64,000 nucleotides of DNA from Suilimivivens sp964614185 (GTDB lineage Bacteria; Bacillota; Clostridia; Lachnospirales; Lachnospiraceae), in contig CAZTKJ010000001.1 in assembly GCA_964614185.1 (NCBI GenBank), positions 77,144-141,143 of the forward strand, in the 5' to 3' direction. Position 1 is the first letter of the stretch; every line of letters begins with the position of its first letter. Both the position numbers and the translations under genes were made by a program. Under the pieces are notes generated by a model. It was not told the origin of the DNA, ran no database searches, and was given only the letters and a program-made list of their open reading frames with translations. Below, one piece after another: positions 35,185 to 44,654 of this stretch.

Positions 35185-35817
35185 TCACTCCTCCTCTTCC
35201 TTTGGATTTTCACGTCTGTATGCATCAAAATCCGCTACTGTCTGGTCTGCGCCTGAAAGAGTTCCTGAACGTTTCAGAACCTTTCCAAAGGTCATGACCA
35301 AAATCTTTATATCCATCAGAAGGCTGCAATGTTCAACATATTCAAGATCATAGGCAAAACGGTCTTCCCACCCTAAGGCATTTCGTCCGTTTACCTGTGC
35401 TAATCCTGTAAGTCCCGGTCTTACATCATGCCTGTGGCGTTCCTTTTTGGTGTAATAAGGCAGATATCTCACAAGTAAAGGTCTGGGCCCTATCAGGCTC
35501 ATATCTCCCATTAAGATATTAAACAATTCCGGCAGCTCATCCAGGCTTGTGGAACGCAGCGCCTTCCCGAAATGATTCAGCCGTACTTCATCGGGAAGCA
35601 GTCTGCCCTGCTCATCCCTCTCATCCGTCATGGTCCGAAACTTATACAGTTTAAATATTTTTTCATCTTTTCCCGGCCTGTCCTGGGTAAAAAGCACAGG
35701 ACTTCCCAGTTTGATCCGAACCAGTAAGAAAAGTATCAGGTAAATGGGAGAAAGCACTATAATGCCGCAAAAGGAACAGATGATATCCAAAAATCTCTTT
35801 ACGTATCGCTTATACAT
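35185..35817 (-). CDS. Monotopic phosphoglycosyltransferase (PglC-like initiator)
   Basis: A 210-residue initiating sugar transferase in the short PglC form: one N-terminal reentrant helix (about 9-34, with the Pro kink SPIYL), then QDRPGKDEKIF, the catalytic Asp93-Glu94 in STSLDELPELFN, GPRPLLVRYLPYY and RPGLTGLAQVNGRN. It should transfer a sugar-1-phosphate, probably a diamino- or amino-trideoxy sugar such as a bacillosamine type, from UDP to undecaprenyl phosphate. The adjacent PglE and PglF homologues supply that kind of donor. GAGAGGG precedes the ATG. The charged C-terminal tail (KEEEE) is short and overlaps nothing. Confidence 0.9.
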   Translation of the reverse strand: MYKRYVKRFLDIICSFCGIIVLSPIYLILFLLVRIKLGSPVLFTQDRPGKDEKIFKLYKFRTMTDERDEQGRLLPDEVRLNHFGKALRSTSLDELPELFNILMGDMSLIGPRPLLVRYLPYYTKKERHRHDVRPGLTGLAQVNGRNALGWEDRFAYDLEYVEHCSLLMDIKILVMTFGKVLKRSGTLSGADQTVADFDAYRRENPKEEEE

Positions 35818-35841
35818 TGGCTTTCCCTCTCCTTCTTTCCT

Positions 35842-36975
35842 TTATCGTCCAAAACATTTTCTGACAATGCTTATGATCAATTCCATATCTTCCTGTGTAT
35901 TCTTAATATCGCTGGGAAGGCAGAGTCCTCGCTTGAAAATATCCTCTGCTACGCTTAAGTTACTTTCATTCCCGGTAATAAAGTCATAGTCTGCAAATAC
36001 AGGCTGTAAATGCATCGGTTTCCAAATAGGCCTTGTTTCAATGTTTTCTTCTGCCAATGCATCCATGATCTTATCGGGAGTTACAAGGCACCCTTCTTTG
36101 ATCAAAAGACAGGAAAGCCAGCAGTTGGCATCTCCATCTTCATTTAAAGGATTCATGGACAATTCTTCTATATCTGCAAAAGCTTCCTGGTACTGACGGT
36201 AAATCTGTTTCTTTAATGCTTTATGCTCTTCTAAATGAAGCAGCTGTCCCCGTCCTATTCCTGCCGTGATATTGCTCATACGGTAATTATAGCCTATCTG
36301 GGAATGCTGGTAATGTCTGGCCGGATCTCTTGCCTGAGTAGCTAAAAAAGTAGTTTTTTTCGTAATTTCCTCTTCCTGGGATACCAACATACCCCCACCG
36401 GAAGTGGTGATGATCTTATTTCCGTTAAAGGAATAAATACCTATCCGCCCAAAAGTTCCTGTATGCTTTCCTTTATAAGTGCTTCCTAAGGATTCTGCAG
36501 CATCTTCAATGAGGGGCACCTGATGTTCCTTACAGATTTCCATGATCTCATCTAATTTGGCAGGAGTTCCGTAAAGATGAACCACAATAACCGCTTTTGC
36601 ATCGGGATACTTTTCAAAAGCTCTGCGCAGCGCCTTAGGAGACATATTCCATGTGTCTGTTTCCGAGTCGATAAAGACAGGTGTGGCTTTTTCATATACG
36701 ATGGGATTACAGGTAGCGCTGAAAGTAAGGCTGGGGGCAAAAACAACATCTCCTTCTCCGATGCCGAGACATCTGAGTGCAAGGTGGATGGCCGCTGTTC
36801 CTGCACTTAAGGCAGAAGCATGCCCTGCCCCGGTATATGAGACCATTTCCTTTTCAAAGGCGTTCACATTAGGGCCCAGGGGAGCTACCCAGTTAGTATC
36901 AAATGCCTCTTTAATAAACTCCTGCTCTTCACCGTGCATTGTGGGACAGGATAAATAAATTCTCTTTTTATCCAT
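35842..36975 (-). CDS. DegT/DnrJ/EryC1/StrS aminotransferase (PglE-like)
   Basis: A 377-residue sugar aminotransferase. The PLP Lys is K187 in YSFNGNKIITTSGGG; IEDAAESLGS (156-165) holds the Asp that pairs with the PLP ring nitrogen, and SAGTAAIHLAL is the phosphate-binding turn. It resembles PglE/LegC-type enzymes that aminate UDP-4-keto-6-deoxy-HexNAc at C4 with glutamate. It lies between the PglF-like dehydratase and the PglC-like initiator, 22 and 24 bases away, in the expected pathway order. Alternative: another 3- or 4-keto sugar as substrate. Confidence 0.88.
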   Translation of the reverse strand: MDKKRIYLSCPTMHGEEQEFIKEAFDTNWVAPLGPNVNAFEKEMVSYTGAGHASALSAGTAAIHLALRCLGIGEGDVVFAPSLTFSATCNPIVYEKATPVFIDSETDTWNMSPKALRRAFEKYPDAKAVIVVHLYGTPAKLDEIMEICKEHQVPLIEDAAESLGSTYKGKHTGTFGRIGIYSFNGNKIITTSGGGMLVSQEEEITKKTTFLATQARDPARHYQHSQIGYNYRMSNITAGIGRGQLLHLEEHKALKKQIYRQYQEAFADIEELSMNPLNEDGDANCWLSCLLIKEGCLVTPDKIMDALAEENIETRPIWKPMHLQPVFADYDFITGNESNLSVAEDIFKRGLCLPSDIKNTQEDMELIISIVRKCFGR

Positions 36976-36997
36976 AAATGCTGCTTCCTTTCCAAGA

Positions 36998-38887
36998 TCA
37001 CTTTATTTCTTTATAATGATAAGTAGGTACGATCTCTCTGATCATCTCCCTGATATCAGTGCTTTCATTATTTGATGCTTCCTTCAGCTTCTTCAACTGC
37101 ACAAAGAATTTCATTTCATCAATTTCAATAGGTTTTCCTATATGGATAAGCTTATTGGCAGTTTCTTTCATGCCTTCTTCTGCCATCAGAAGTTCCTCAA
37201 ATAATTTTTCTCCGGGACGCAGACCGGTAAATTCGATCTTAATATCCTCATCCACCCGGTATCCGGAAAGTCTGATCAGGTTTTTGGCAAGATCCAATAT
37301 CTTTACCGGCTTACCCATATCCAGTACAAAGATTTCTCCGCCCTTTGCATAGGCTCCTGCCTGCAGCACCAAAGATACTGCTTCAGGTATGGTCATAAAA
37401 TACCTGATAATGTCAGGATGGGTAACGGTAACCGGTCCTCCGGCCATAATCTGCTTTTTGAACAGCGGAATCACACTGCCGTTACTTCCCAGTACATTAC
37501 CAAACCGGACTGCTACAAACTCCGTATCATAATGCTTATTAAACGTCTGAATGATCATTTCGCAGATCCGTTTGCTTGCCCCCATGATGTTCGTAGGATT
37601 AACTGCCTTGTCCGTAGAAATCATGACAAAACGCTTTGTATGATTCATGGCTGCTGCATAGGCTGTCTTCCATGTTCCAAAAACATTGTTCTTTACCGCT
37701 TCATTAGGACTTGATTCCATCAGAGGCACATGCTTATGGGCTGCTGCATGATAAACAATATCCGGCTTATATGTTTCAAAAATAGCATTGATCCGATTGG
37801 TATTGCGGACAGAAGCAATCAGCACTGACAGATTTAATTCAGGATAGTCCGAAAGAAGCTCCTGCTGAATATCATAAGCACTATTCTCATAAATATCCAC
37901 AATAATCAGCTGTGCCGGTCTGTGACTGGCAATCTGACGGCACAGTTCGCTTCCAATAGAACCTCCTCCTCCGGTCACCAGAACCTTTTTTCCCTGCACA
38001 TAACCGAGAATAGAATCAAGATCTACTTCAATGGGGTCTCTTCCCAAAAGGTCTTCCACTTCCACATCCCGAAGCTTGCTGACGCTTACCTCGCCGTTCA
38101 CCAGCTGATACATACCGGGAAGAGAACGGAGCTTACAGTTGGTTTCTTTACAGATATCCAGAATTTCTGACAGCTGGCTTCTGGAAATGGAGGGCATAGC
38201 TACAATAATTTCATCAATATCGTAAATATCAGCGCATTCCACAATTTTATCTCTGCCGCCTGCAACCTTAATGCCCTGAATGAATCTACCCCATTTTCCT
38301 TTGTCATCATCAATAATACACCGAATGACCATTGTGGAAAAATTGCTGTTGACAATTTCTTTTATGATGGCATTGGCTGCCTCACCGGCGCCGATCACCA
38401 TAACAGATATCCCGTTATTCTTATTTTGCTGCTTATGCTTCAGACTTCTGAAAAACCGATAAGAGAACCGGCTTACAAAAATAAAACTGATAAGCAGAAA
38501 TACGTAAAGAAAATAGTAGCTGGAGGGCACTGCCTGCTGACCTCTGGTCCTGAAAAACTGAATCCCTATGCTATAACATGCTGAGGAAATGCAGCTGGCT
38601 ATTACCAGATTCTGCAACTCTGTTTCCCCTGCAAAAGCCCACAAGCTGTGATACATCCTAAACAGGTACAGCACCAGCAGCGTAAGCAGGATATTAATGG
38701 GCAAAAACCGGTTGATGGGATCAAGGAAATGTTCCGGTATATCCGATACATTAAAGCTGTAACGCATAAGCAGCGCCAGGTAACTTGCTCCGATCACACT
38801 GATAATATCATAGATTATCAGACAGGTTCTTCTATATAATAATTTCACATTAAACGGACGCTTATCCTTTATCTTTTCTTCGTTCAT
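36998..38887 (-). CDS. Membrane-bound UDP-HexNAc 4,6-dehydratase (PglF/CapD/WbpM-like)
   Basis: A 629-residue protein: four N-terminal membrane helices (to about residue 140), a CoA-binding-like domain (VIGAGEAANAI, 164-174), and a C-terminal SDR domain with TGGGGSIG at 305-312. The catalytic Tyr of ordinary SDRs is Met435 (STDKAVNPTNIMGASK, Lys439), as in PglF and WbpM. It removes water from UDP-GlcNAc to give UDP-4-keto-6-deoxy-GlcNAc at the inner membrane face. It heads the PglF-PglE-PglC run and has AAAGGTC before its ATG. The long membrane form fits PglF rather than the short soluble PseB, so it does not readily explain pseudaminic acid. Confidence 0.91.
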   Translation of the reverse strand: MNEEKIKDKRPFNVKLLYRRTCLIIYDIISVIGASYLALLMRYSFNVSDIPEHFLDPINRFLPINILLTLLVLYLFRMYHSLWAFAGETELQNLVIASCISSACYSIGIQFFRTRGQQAVPSSYYFLYVFLLISFIFVSRFSYRFFRSLKHKQQNKNNGISVMVIGAGEAANAIIKEIVNSNFSTMVIRCIIDDDKGKWGRFIQGIKVAGGRDKIVECADIYDIDEIIVAMPSISRSQLSEILDICKETNCKLRSLPGMYQLVNGEVSVSKLRDVEVEDLLGRDPIEVDLDSILGYVQGKKVLVTGGGGSIGSELCRQIASHRPAQLIIVDIYENSAYDIQQELLSDYPELNLSVLIASVRNTNRINAIFETYKPDIVYHAAAHKHVPLMESSPNEAVKNNVFGTWKTAYAAAMNHTKRFVMISTDKAVNPTNIMGASKRICEMIIQTFNKHYDTEFVAVRFGNVLGSNGSVIPLFKKQIMAGGPVTVTHPDIIRYFMTIPEAVSLVLQAGAYAKGGEIFVLDMGKPVKILDLAKNLIRLSGYRVDEDIKIEFTGLRPGEKLFEELLMAEEGMKETANKLIHIGKPIEIDEMKFFVQLKKLKEASNNESTDIREMIREIVPTYHYKEIK

Positions 38888-38897
38888 GGTCTGACCT

Positions 38898-41432
38898 TTA
38901 TTTCTCTTCTTTAAATACCAGAGGTGTAACTACCAGCATCAGTATAAGTCCACAGGGATTGCTCAAATGGTATATCCACTCAACCATGCCTGCCACTGCC
39001 ACTGCCACCGTAATCACAGCCGGCAGTGATGCATAATATATTGTATCCTTTTCTTTGCAATAATACAAACAAGCACGTACAAAAGTGGCAATTCCCACCA
39101 ATACGAATACAATTCCTACAGGTATGCCATAATCATATGCTGTCTGCAGATAAATATTATGGGCATGAGTGGCAATTTCACCACCTTCAAGAACAGCTCC
39201 CATTTCTTCATGGCCTGTCATATTAAGCTGCTCTATATAAGAGCGGAAAATATCCAGTCTTCCGTTGGTATAATCTTCTTCCCGAGAATCCTTAGCCTGC
39301 CTCTCTTCCCATTCTTCCCAGGTTTCCGGTTCGAAATATATGGATGCTACCAGCTGTGAATCATCTGCTACACCGGAAATTTTTTCTGACAGATCATTTT
39401 TTTTGGAAACATCAGGCAGCTCCTCTCCCTTCGTATTGTGAGTCCTTCGGTATTCTTTAATCTCACCGTAAATATCGAAGGTTCCTTCCGGTAAGCCTAA
39501 AATCTTTTCACCAAATACGTCAATAAGCCGCCCTACTCTCATGTATTCCATAGAATCAAGTTTACGTCCCCGCAGCACTTCCTCTGGATAACCCTTAGCA
39601 GCCTCGATTTCATAAAGCCGGGGATCACTTGCAAGGGCAGGAACTGTTCTCTGAACCGTAAAAGTTACCGGGAGACAGATCACTACGGAAAGAACCATCC
39701 ATCCAAGACTCTTTCCGAAATTTTTACATTTTTTCTTTCCTTGTCCTTCTGCCATAAGGACAAGGGCAAACAAGATGGCTATTCCTACTGCAAAATATCC
39801 TGTTCTTGCCATAGTAAATATCATATAGGAAGATACCACTCCCAAAAAAACAAGTTCCTTCCATATATCTTTAAGCTTTTGACTTTTTGCAAATTTATAT
39901 AGAAAAATAACTGCCGCCACACACTCTACCATGGTGAGATAAGAAGCCGTAATGGTCACTGTATGGAAAATATGCGTATATCTGGCTGTTTTAAACGTAA
40001 CAAAAGGTCTGTGCAACAGAGCATAACCTGTAGCTGATATAAACTGAAGGGCCACGCCCCTTGCCACATTAGTCAGAAGCCTCTCTCTATGTTCCCACAT
40101 ACCGTAATTTAAATAAAAGAGCGTAAATGAAATGGCAAGAACTACACTCCACCATCTGCCGTTACGGAAAATAATGATCAAAATAAAGAATGCCATAAGC
40201 AGTCCGGCATACCCAAAAGCAGGTTTTGCCAGCTTCTTCCGGCACAAACCGATCAATGTCCTTATCACAATAAGCCCAAGCAGAACCCCAATCCAAACCG
40301 TATATTTAAGAGCCGTTCTGTTTAAATCATCCATTTCTTCCGTCAGATGAGACTGGTAATAGTGAAAACCATATATTCCCGCTGCTGCCAGATAAACTGC
40401 ATTATAAATATTCACAATTTCCTTCCATTTGAACATGGCAAGTACGGCCAGCGCAAACCAAAGCATTTCCTTGCGCTCCGCCACGGTATGATGGATATCA
40501 TAAAGGCCGCTCATATATTCGCAGCACCCTGCTACTGCTCCCGCAATACAGACAGACTGAAGCAAATCACCCAAATGCGTCTTCAGATAATCCGGCGTAA
40601 TGATAGGCTCCTGTCCTTTTCTGTCATGATTAATGCCATAGAACAAAATCCCCGAAAGGAAAAGTATGCTGACAAAGAATACTGTATTATCTAGCAGATA
40701 ATGCCCCATAGCACCCATAACCACCGCTGCAAGAGAGCCCAGCATCCCTGCTGCCACAATAGGATTCATGGTATATTTAAAAGCTCTTTCTACAGTGATC
40801 AGCTTGTCTTCTTTTTTCTTATAGTAAAATCTTACTGCAAGGATCAGCAGCGCCGCCACCCCAAGGGATACTGATCCAAAAACAAATACGCTCTTCTTCC
40901 TAAGAGGCACTTCATAATTATAGTTTGCCACAAGACTCATGCCTTCCATGGATGAATCACTATAATACAGCATTCCCAAATAAGGCATTTCTTCTAAAGA
41001 TACATTCTCATATCCCACATAGATTTCGGAATTATTTCCCTGCAGAATAATGTAATATGTCTGATTGACTTCCATGTCAATGTCAATCAGAACATCCTGA
41101 TATCCCGGCAGTTCTTCCTGCCGGATCATTACTTTTTCTTCACAGACCTGCTGCCACTGCTCGTCCAGAATACGGACATAAAAGCTCTCTCCAACGCTTT
41201 CTTCTCCTAAATACAGCTGCATGGATGCCATATGATCGTACTGTGCAGTAATTGTCTGCAAAACAGTGCTTTCCTCATTTACAGCGCCTGTTAAAGAACC
41301 TGTTTCCACTCCCACAGAAGAAGTGACTGTTTCATGCCATAGCCGCAAAGGCCACAGAGTTATCAGCAGAATCAATAACAGAATCATAATAACGGCCTGT
41401 ATTGCCTTGCTTTTATAAATGATCTTCTTCAT
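38898..41432 (-). CDS. O-antigen ligase/polymerase-like membrane protein (Wzy/WaaL family)
   Basis: An 844-residue membrane protein. After a first helix (about 9-27) comes an extracytoplasmic beta-rich region of about 150 residues, then about a dozen helices. A large outer loop near residues 620-740 is followed by the family motif AHNIYLQTAYDYG (about residue 755, H-N-x-x-L). This fits the Wzy_C/O-antigen ligase family. It would either polymerise exported repeat units or ligate them to another molecule. It is the only such protein in the window and has its own promoter (41477-41505). The extra N-terminal outer domain is uncommon for a simple Wzy. Confidence 0.82.
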   Translation of the reverse strand: MKKIIYKSKAIQAVIMILLLILLITLWPLRLWHETVTSSVGVETGSLTGAVNEESTVLQTITAQYDHMASMQLYLGEESVGESFYVRILDEQWQQVCEEKVMIRQEELPGYQDVLIDIDMEVNQTYYIILQGNNSEIYVGYENVSLEEMPYLGMLYYSDSSMEGMSLVANYNYEVPLRKKSVFVFGSVSLGVAALLILAVRFYYKKKEDKLITVERAFKYTMNPIVAAGMLGSLAAVVMGAMGHYLLDNTVFFVSILFLSGILFYGINHDRKGQEPIITPDYLKTHLGDLLQSVCIAGAVAGCCEYMSGLYDIHHTVAERKEMLWFALAVLAMFKWKEIVNIYNAVYLAAAGIYGFHYYQSHLTEEMDDLNRTALKYTVWIGVLLGLIVIRTLIGLCRKKLAKPAFGYAGLLMAFFILIIIFRNGRWWSVVLAISFTLFYLNYGMWEHRERLLTNVARGVALQFISATGYALLHRPFVTFKTARYTHIFHTVTITASYLTMVECVAAVIFLYKFAKSQKLKDIWKELVFLGVVSSYMIFTMARTGYFAVGIAILFALVLMAEGQGKKKCKNFGKSLGWMVLSVVICLPVTFTVQRTVPALASDPRLYEIEAAKGYPEEVLRGRKLDSMEYMRVGRLIDVFGEKILGLPEGTFDIYGEIKEYRRTHNTKGEELPDVSKKNDLSEKISGVADDSQLVASIYFEPETWEEWEERQAKDSREEDYTNGRLDIFRSYIEQLNMTGHEEMGAVLEGGEIATHAHNIYLQTAYDYGIPVGIVFVLVGIATFVRACLYYCKEKDTIYYASLPAVITVAVAVAGMVEWIYHLSNPCGLILMLVVTPLVFKEEK

Positions 41433-41476
41433 CTTTTATCCTTTTATTTCCTATATTACATAATAAAACCATGGGT

Positions 41477-41505
41477 AGTATATCACAGTTACCCTTAATT
41501 ATCAA
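41477..41505 (-). promoter_or_regulatory. Sigma-A type promoter
   Basis: Minus strand: TTGATA (complement of 41500-41505), a 17-base spacer, TATACT (complement of 41477-41482), in the 87-base gap before the ligase/polymerase gene. It is close to consensus, and it probably starts transcription of the block from the polymerase onward. Confidence 0.68.
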
Positions 41506-41519
41506 ACATTCCTGCCTTA

Positions 41520-43175
41520 TTACTGCTTTTCCATAGAGCTTTGAGGTCTTATCAGATCCCATAAAAGAACCGGCAGCAATATCCACAAAAATACTACATA
41601 TCTGACTAAAAAGGTAGGTCCCAGTATCACTGTAAGCCACAGGAAAACCGGCAGCAGGTAGGGGATCAACTTCTTATAATGCCCGGCATACAGAAAATAT
41701 CCCAATATAAATGCTGTTGCCCAAAACAGAAACCCCGGTGAAAACAGCCACGATATTATAGGAATCTGTTGTATTCCCGGTTCCAGTGACAGCCTCCTGT
41801 AACATTCATCTAAAAACGGGATCAAACTATGCCTTTCTCCCGGTTCTTCCACCTCATAACCGAAATAGGAACTGTCCTCATACGTAAAGGTAAATACCGT
41901 ATTGCCTCTGTAAACATCAATCACTGTATCAGGATACCAGAAACCATAAGACGTCATAAACCATGCATTTAAATAAGCAAAGGGATGACGCAACCCCGTT
42001 TTTATCCACAGCATCCGGTATCTGGAAGGATTTTTTTCATAAGCTTCATTACAAAAGGCAATTTTAACGCCATCCGATACCTTAGGGGTATACCGCTCCA
42101 AAGCTTTCTTTGGCAGGATCTCATAAAGAATACTTTTTTCCTCTTGTGAAAAGGCGTCTTCTTCCATAGTATAAACTCTCGCCAACTGCTGTATGGGCAC
42201 TGTCAGCATTTCCTGATGTTCAGAAGTTTCCGCATGCAGCGCCAGTGCAAATCCTTTACTTACTGTCATATAAATAATCAGGATTCCCCCAAACAGAAGC
42301 AGCAGGTTCTTCAAATATTTTGAAAGACCTGCGGCCTTACTCCATAGCAGCATAACTATCGCAGATACCAAAAAAGCATAAAATCCGTTGTGACGAAACA
42401 GCATCATAAAAACGGATGAAGTTAAAAGGAGTATGACAGCTGCTTTATTTGAAAAAAACCGTTCCGGATCTTTCATAAGTTCCCTAAGCTGCAGTACTGC
42501 CAAAAGCAGCATTCCCGTAAAAAGCCCATCCTTAGCGGAGCATAAGGAAAACATCACGATGGTGGGAAACAGTCCAAGGTACAGCGCCATAGCAAGACTG
42601 CCCCTCTTCCCCATTCCTTCTTTTCGCAGCCGGCAGATAATATAGGAAAAAACACAGGAAAGAACTGTCATCTGAAATAAGGTATAACAGGCAATTCCTA
42701 AATTATAAGAACCGCTTATTTTATGAATCAACTGGATAATGCCGCCAAGAAGCAGCACATGAGCAAGGGGGTGATGGGTGGAAAAATTTCTTGTGACCAC
42801 CTGCATCAGTTCATCTTGGGCATCATAGACAAAAAATCCCGGATATACTCCAAGGAACACCGGAAGATAACAGAGGAAAATGATTCCTGCTGTGAAAAAA
42901 AAGTCCCTGGCGGATATCTGCTGTATCTTTTCCTCTCCTTTTCGGTCTTCTGCTTTCAGCAGAGTCTTCCAGAGAAAGGAGGTAAGGAAAGTTCCTCCAA
43001 TTGCCATCAACAGAATATACCCCCACATAAGGGGACTTTTAAAGGTAACGCTTCCCTGAAGATCCAGACTTTTGCCAAAATTCATACAGATTGCAAATGC
43101 TGTTGCAAATCCAAAGGAGATCAGCCATCCTCTTTTTCCATATGCAGTTGTGCCTTGGCCGTTTTCTTTATTCAT
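41520..43175 (-). CDS. DUF6020-type membrane protein, probable GT-C glycosyltransferase
   Basis: A 551-residue polytopic protein resembling DUF6020. About ten helices are visible; between early helices lies YPGFFVYDAQDELMQV followed by FSTHHPLAHVLLLG, a conserved acidic/histidine loop of this group. The acidic loop and overall build are like GT-C transferases that use undecaprenyl-phosphate sugars on the outer face. Its 5' end overlaps the GtrB/ArnC-like gene by 8 bases, which supports a donor-acceptor partnership (GtrB makes Und-P-sugar, this protein uses it). The function is inferred from that pairing. Confidence 0.72.
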   Translation of the reverse strand: MNKENGQGTTAYGKRGWLISFGFATAFAICMNFGKSLDLQGSVTFKSPLMWGYILLMAIGGTFLTSFLWKTLLKAEDRKGEEKIQQISARDFFFTAGIIFLCYLPVFLGVYPGFFVYDAQDELMQVVTRNFSTHHPLAHVLLLGGIIQLIHKISGSYNLGIACYTLFQMTVLSCVFSYIICRLRKEGMGKRGSLAMALYLGLFPTIVMFSLCSAKDGLFTGMLLLAVLQLRELMKDPERFFSNKAAVILLLTSSVFMMLFRHNGFYAFLVSAIVMLLWSKAAGLSKYLKNLLLLFGGILIIYMTVSKGFALALHAETSEHQEMLTVPIQQLARVYTMEEDAFSQEEKSILYEILPKKALERYTPKVSDGVKIAFCNEAYEKNPSRYRMLWIKTGLRHPFAYLNAWFMTSYGFWYPDTVIDVYRGNTVFTFTYEDSSYFGYEVEEPGERHSLIPFLDECYRRLSLEPGIQQIPIISWLFSPGFLFWATAFILGYFLYAGHYKKLIPYLLPVFLWLTVILGPTFLVRYVVFLWILLPVLLWDLIRPQSSMEKQ

Positions 43176-44118
43176 CCTTGTCTTCTTCTTTTTTTATGAT
43201 TTCCCTGATCACAAACTGGGGAGAATTATTCATGGAAATATACATCCTTCCCATATATTCGCCAATCATACCCATCATCAGCATGATCATACCGCCCATA
43301 AATACGATCACAGACATCAGCGCGCTAAAACCAATAACCAGATCCGGCGGTTTAATGAAAATCTTCTTAATGATGGTATAAATGCCATATCCGAAACCGC
43401 AAAAAGCACACACAACTCCTGCCACCGTTGCAATTCGCAGAGGCTTTACGCTAAATGCGGTAAATCCGTTAAACCAAAGTCCTAAGAGCTTTTTCAATGT
43501 ATAACCTGATCTTCCGTCTTGTCTGTCTCTGTGATTTACATCCACATTTATGATATTTTTAGTGGTGCGGAGCACCAGCCCGATTACATAAGGATATGCA
43601 TATTCATAGCGGAGCATTTCGTTTATCACGAACCGTCTTGCTGCAAAGTAACTGGAAAGATAAAGATTTTTAGGTTTCCCAAGCATGACTCTGGTCATCA
43701 GTTCATTAATGCGGCTGCCCAGATTACGGAAACCGGAATGGTGCTTATGTCCATATCTGGCATAAACCACATCCGCTCCCTCTTCCACGCCTTTAAGCAG
43801 CTTATCCACTTCACAGGCCGGTGTCTGTCCATCATCATCAAGACATACCACAATGTCACCGTTGCAGTAATGGAAACCTGCCATAAGGGCAGCATGCTGT
43901 CCGAAATTGCCGGAAAGGCCAATCCCTGTCATATGACTGTTTTCTTTACACAGTTTTCTGATAACCTCCAGAGTATCATCCGGAGAGCCGTCATTCACCA
44001 GAATGATTTCATATTCATAGGAATCCATACGATCCATAGTATCTTTTATTTCCCTAATGACACCGGGCAGCGTTGTGCCGGAACGATAACAGGGAATTAC
44101 AAAGCTAATCAGTTTCAC
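43168..44118 (-). CDS. Undecaprenyl-phosphate glycosyltransferase (GtrB/ArnC-like GT2)
   Basis: A 316-residue GT2 protein of the dolichyl/undecaprenyl-phosphate type: FVIPCYRSG, VNDGSPDDT, CLDDDGQTP (DDD at 94-96), then two C-terminal membrane helices (about 233-257 and 266-290). It should load a sugar onto undecaprenyl phosphate for use outside the cell. The start is a GTG (44116-44118) with a strong GGAGGG eight bases upstream and the domain beginning directly (MKLISFVIP). It sits between a GNAT acetyltransferase and the DUF6020 membrane protein, so the sugar may be the 4-amino- or 4-acetamido-dideoxy sugar made by the neighbouring aminotransferase. Confidence 0.9.
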   Translation of the reverse strand: MKLISFVIPCYRSGTTLPGVIREIKDTMDRMDSYEYEIILVNDGSPDDTLEVIRKLCKENSHMTGIGLSGNFGQHAALMAGFHYCNGDIVVCLDDDGQTPACEVDKLLKGVEEGADVVYARYGHKHHSGFRNLGSRINELMTRVMLGKPKNLYLSSYFAARRFVINEMLRYEYAYPYVIGLVLRTTKNIINVDVNHRDRQDGRSGYTLKKLLGLWFNGFTAFSVKPLRIATVAGVVCAFCGFGYGIYTIIKKIFIKPPDLVIGFSALMSVIVFMGGMIMLMMGMIGEYMGRMYISMNNSPQFVIREIIKKEEDKDE

Positions 44119-44644
44119 TGTTCACACCCTCCTGATTTCCCGGATTCAAAAGGGCCATCAAAATGACATCCCTGTATCCGCCTTGAAGATATACTTCGTC
44201 TTTTAAGTACGCCTCCTGTATAAAGCCTGCCTTTTCATAGCTTTTTTTCGCCCGCTCATTATCAGCAAGGACACGGAGCATCAATTTGTGAAGCTTCAGT
44301 TCTCCAAAAGCATATGAAATCATCAATTTTGCCGCTTCTGTTCCATAGCCTTTTGACAGCGCAGTTTCTTCTCCAATAAAAATACCGTATTCTGCGTTAT
44401 TAAAGGTTCTGTCAATATCCCTCAGATAAACGCTTCCGATAGGGATGTCTTCCCTGGTGCAGATCAGAAACTGGACTACCTTTCCGGTTTTTACCATAGT
44501 TTCTATCCAGTGCAGATGCCCTTCTCTGGTAAAGGGCTTCTGATAGATAAAATTCTTTCGGACAAAGTCTTCATTACGCCACTTTACGATCAAGTCAGTA
44601 TCTTCTTCCGTCATAGGTCGCAGATAAACAGTGCGCCCTTCCAT
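44105..44644 (-). CDS. GNAT N-acetyltransferase (RimJ/RffC-like)
   Basis: A 179-residue GNAT protein: VYLRPMTEEDTDLIVKWRN at the start, GSVYLRDID in the core, and the acetyl-CoA loop SKGYGTEAAKLM with NERAKKSYEKAGF after it. It may acetylate the 4-amino group of the sugar from the WecE-type aminotransferase two genes upstream, as WecD/RffC does with TDP-Fuc4N. The start is taken as ATG 44642-44644, though its ribosome site is weak; a GTG upstream would lengthen the protein into the neighbour. An alternative role in protein N-acetylation cannot be excluded. Confidence 0.78.
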   Translation of the reverse strand: MEGRTVYLRPMTEEDTDLIVKWRNEDFVRKNFIYQKPFTREGHLHWIETMVKTGKVVQFLICTREDIPIGSVYLRDIDRTFNNAEYGIFIGEETALSKGYGTEAAKLMISYAFGELKLHKLMLRVLADNERAKKSYEKAGFIQEAYLKDEVYLQGGYRDVILMALLNPGNQEGVNSETD

Positions 44645-44654
44645 TATTTTGTTT

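Noticed and set aside
35842..38887. PglF- and PglE-like genes as the missing PseB and PseC
   Set aside because: The dehydratase is the long membrane form with the Met-x3-Lys site typical of PglF/WbpM, and both genes sit with a PglC-like initiator; PseB is normally short and soluble. A role in Pse synthesis cannot be excluded but is not supported.
43519..44166. A 215-codon plus-strand frame
   Set aside because: Antisense to the Und-P glycosyltransferase gene; no motif and no ribosome site.
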